From an uncultured Sphingobacteriaceae bacterium (GTDB lineage Bacteria > Bacteroidota > Bacteroidia > Sphingobacteriales > Sphingobacteriaceae), in NCBI GenBank assembly GCA_937875035.1, contig CALNCF010000254.1, forward strand, positions 1-7,813: a DNA stretch of 7,813 bases. The letters are read 5' to 3'. The notes beneath the pieces were generated by a model. It saw only the letters and a program-made list of their open reading frames with translations, was not told the origin of the DNA and did not search any database. Both the position numbers and the translations under genes were made by a program. Positions 6,409 to 7,813 of this stretch are shown piece after piece; the stretch's first letter is position 1; each line of letters starts with the position of its first letter.

Positions 6409-7451
6409 TGCGTACTCCTAAAACCAAAATACTTGTCACCGGCGGAACCGGATATATCGGTTCGCATACGGTTGTCGAGCTGATCGCTTCAGGCTATGAA
6501 GTGGTGATCATTGACAATCTTTCGAACTCCAGCGAAACGGTGGTTGACCGCATCGGGGAGATTACAGGTGTGCGCCCGGCTTTTCACCGCGTAGAGATGT
6601 GCGAAAAGGCAGAGATGCAGGCGTTCTTTGATCAGCATCCTGATATCCGTGCAGTGATCCACTTCGCGGCGTTCCTGCAGGTGAATGAATCGGTGAAAGA
6701 GCCCCTGACCTATTACCTGAATAACCTTAATTCCCAGCTGAATGTATTGCAGTGCATGAAAGAACGGAACATCGATCATTTCGTGTTCTCTTCGTCCTGT
6801 ACCGTATACGGTAATCCCGATAACCTGCCGGTGGATGAGCGCGCGCCGATCAAGAAGGCAGAATCGGCTTACGGCAATACCAAGCAGATGGGAGAAGAGA
6901 TACTGGAGCATACCGTAAAAGCGACGCGCATCAATGCGATCTCTTTGCGTTATTTTAACCCGGTAGGCGCGCACGAAAGCGCCCTGATCGGAGAGGTGCA
7001 GCATGGGGTTCCGCATCACCTGGTACCCTATATTACAGAAACCGCTTTCGGGAAACGTTCGCAGCTGAATGTTTTCGGCAGCGATTACCGAACGCACGAT
7101 GGTACCTGTGTTCGCGACTATATTCACGTAGTGGATGTGGCCAAGGCGCACGTAGCCGCGATCGATCGTTTGATAAATGGAAAGAACCGTTCGAATTACG
7201 AGGTATTTAACCTCGGTACGGGCATCGGTTATTCTGTGCTGGATATGATCGGCGCCTTTACTAAGGCAACAGGCATATCCATTAAGTACGAGCTGGCCCC
7301 ACGCAGGGTAGGAGATGTGGAAGCGGTGTATGCAGATACGACACTGGCGAACCGGGAGCTAGGCTGGAAGGCGATGCTGAATGTCGAAGACATGATGCGC
7401 AGCGCCTGGAAATGGGAGCAGGCCGTGGCCGCAAAGAAGACAGAAGCCTGA
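6408..7451 (+). CDS. galE: UDP-glucose 4-epimerase
   Basis: GalE interconverts UDP-glucose and UDP-galactose using tightly bound NAD+. The 347-residue protein is slightly longer than the E. coli enzyme. It starts with KILVTGGTGYIGSHTVVEL (nucleotide binding) and IIDNLSNSS, both typical of GalE. The catalytic set is Ser130 in SSSCTVYGNP and Tyr155/Lys159 in AYGNTKQMGEE, with the Ser-to-Tyr spacing (25 residues) as in E. coli. RYFNPVGAHESALIGE and DGTCVRDYIHVVDVA are strong GalE signatures. Two small departures are AAFLQVNES where many GalE proteins have a Lys/Ala-Val-Gly-Glu-Ser segment, and VEMCEK where an Asp is usual after strand 3. Substrate breadth (N-acetylated sugars) cannot be judged by eye. 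Its ATG shares a base with the uxs stop, so translation is likely coupled. A small stem-loop surrounds its stop codon, 21 bp before rmlB. Confidence 0.94.
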   Translation: MRTPKTKILVTGGTGYIGSHTVVELIASGYEVVIIDNLSNSSETVVDRIGEITGVRPAFHRVEMCEKAEMQAFFDQHPDIRAVIHFAAFLQVNESVKEPLTYYLNNLNSQLNVLQCMKERNIDHFVFSSSCTVYGNPDNLPVDERAPIKKAESAYGNTKQMGEEILEHTVKATRINAISLRYFNPVGAHESALIGEVQHGVPHHLVPYITETAFGKRSQLNVFGSDYRTHDGTCVRDYIHVVDVAKAHVAAIDRLINGKNRSNYEVFNLGTGIGYSVLDMIGAFTKATGISIKYELAPRRVGDVEAVYADTTLANRELGWKAMLNVEDMMRSAWKWEQAVAAKKTEA

Positions 7452-7457
7452 GGCTTC
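7443..7457 (+). promoter_or_regulatory. Small perfect stem-loop with the galE stop codon in its loop
   Basis: GAAGCC (7443-7448) and GGCTTC (7452-7457) are perfect reverse complements, and the three bases between them are the galE TGA. The stem is only 6 bp and is followed by ATTT, not a long T run, so it is a poor intrinsic terminator. It ends five bases before the rmlB ribosome site and could affect the galE/rmlB expression ratio or message decay. A chance inverted repeat of this size is possible. Confidence 0.35.
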
Positions 7458-7461
7458 ATTT

Positions 7462-7466
7462 AAGGA
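7462..7466 (+). promoter_or_regulatory. rmlB: Ribosome binding site of rmlB
   Basis: AAGGA lies six bases before the ATG at 7473, the only clear Shine-Dalgarno match in the window. It supports the choice of that ATG and suggests that rmlB recruits its own ribosomes, unlike galE, whose start is fused to the uxs stop. Confidence 0.55.
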
Positions 7467-7472
7467 TCAAGC

Positions 7473-7813
7473 ATGAACAGAAAGATACTCGTTACAGGTG
7501 GCGCCGGTTTTATAGGCTCACACGTGGTTCGCTTACTGGTGAATAAATATCCCGGTTACCATATCTATAATTTAGATAAGCTTACTTACGCGGGTAACCT
7601 GGAGAACCTGCGCGATATCGAAAAGCGGGAGAATTATACTTTTATTAAAGCGGATATTACTGATGCGGTGACGATCGATCAGCTGTTTACGGCTCATGGC
7701 TTCGACGCGGTGATCCACCTGGCTGCCGAATCGCATGTAGACCGTTCGATCAGCGATCCGCTGGCATTTGTCATGACGAATGTGATCGGTCCCGTCAACC
7801 TGCTGAATGCTGC
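7473..7813 (+). CDS. rmlB: dTDP-glucose 4,6-dehydratase, N-terminal part (3' end outside window)
   Basis: The frame is open from the ATG at 7473 to the window edge (113 codons plus two bases), about a third of the family's usual length. It begins MNRKILVTGGAGFIGSHVVR, the NAD-binding Rossmann motif. It continues with LDKLTYAGNLENL at about residues 34-46 and IHLAAESHVDRSI near residues 82-94, the two signatures that separate RmlB from other extended short-chain dehydrogenases. The enzyme turns dTDP-glucose into dTDP-4-keto-6-deoxyglucose, the second step towards dTDP-L-rhamnose and other deoxysugars. The catalytic Tyr-x-x-x-Lys lies beyond the window. It is the fourth gene of the sugar-nucleotide cluster; rmlA, rmlC or rmlD, or glycosyltransferases, would be expected further right. 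An alternative symbol is rfbB. Confidence 0.93.
   Translation, partial: MNRKILVTGGAGFIGSHVVRLLVNKYPGYHIYNLDKLTYAGNLENLRDIEKRENYTFIKADITDAVTIDQLFTAHGFDAVIHLAAESHVDRSISDPLAFVMTNVIGPVNLLNA

Noticed and set aside
1..7813. Mobile element, CRISPR array, tRNA/rRNA or phage genes
   Set aside because: No transposase or integrase motifs, no evenly spaced repeats and no tRNA-like folds were seen; coding density is high, with no gap over 126 bp.

Overview
The window looks like chromosomal DNA from a member of the Bacteroidota. Three things point there: a SusC/RagA-like TonB-dependent receptor tail, a Kdo transferase of the Bacteroidota type, and weak or absent Shine-Dalgarno sites before most genes with a promoter candidate that fits the TTTG / TAnnTTTG pattern of that phylum. 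Base composition is near 50% GC. Nothing in the sequence fixes the genus.

Layout. Positions 2-895 (+) hold the C-terminal part of a TonB-dependent outer-membrane receptor that begins outside the window. One base later starts hemH (897-1950, +), ferrochelatase. Its reading frame is broken by an extra 40 bases of about 90% GC, bounded by two imperfect copies of the same short coding sequence. Facing it on the minus strand is a two-gene unit: an uncharacterised exported, probably beta-barrel protein (3940-3182) followed by waaA (3182-1941), the Kdo transferase of lipid A-core synthesis. The two minus-strand genes overlap in a TAATG, and waaA overlaps the end of hemH tail-to-tail by 10 bp. A 126-bp divergent intergenic region (3941-4066) carries a fair promoter candidate for the minus-strand unit. 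To its right on the plus strand is a sugar-nucleotide operon: ugd (4067-5383), uxs (5434-6408), galE (6408-7451) and the 5' part of rmlB (7473 to the window end).

How the genes work together. Ugd oxidises UDP-glucose to UDP-glucuronate, and Uxs decarboxylates that to UDP-xylose. GalE interconverts UDP-glucose and UDP-galactose, and RmlB begins the dTDP-glucose to dTDP-rhamnose route. With waaA alongside, the right three quarters of the window is about the cell envelope: lipid A/core assembly plus precursors for an O-antigen, capsule or exopolysaccharide. The left end is about metal uptake or haem. I see no tRNA, rRNA, CRISPR array, transposase or phage gene. The most unusual signal is the 40-bp GC-rich insertion in hemH. 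The window otherwise reads as known families in a sensible arrangement, and I do not see a clearly new system.
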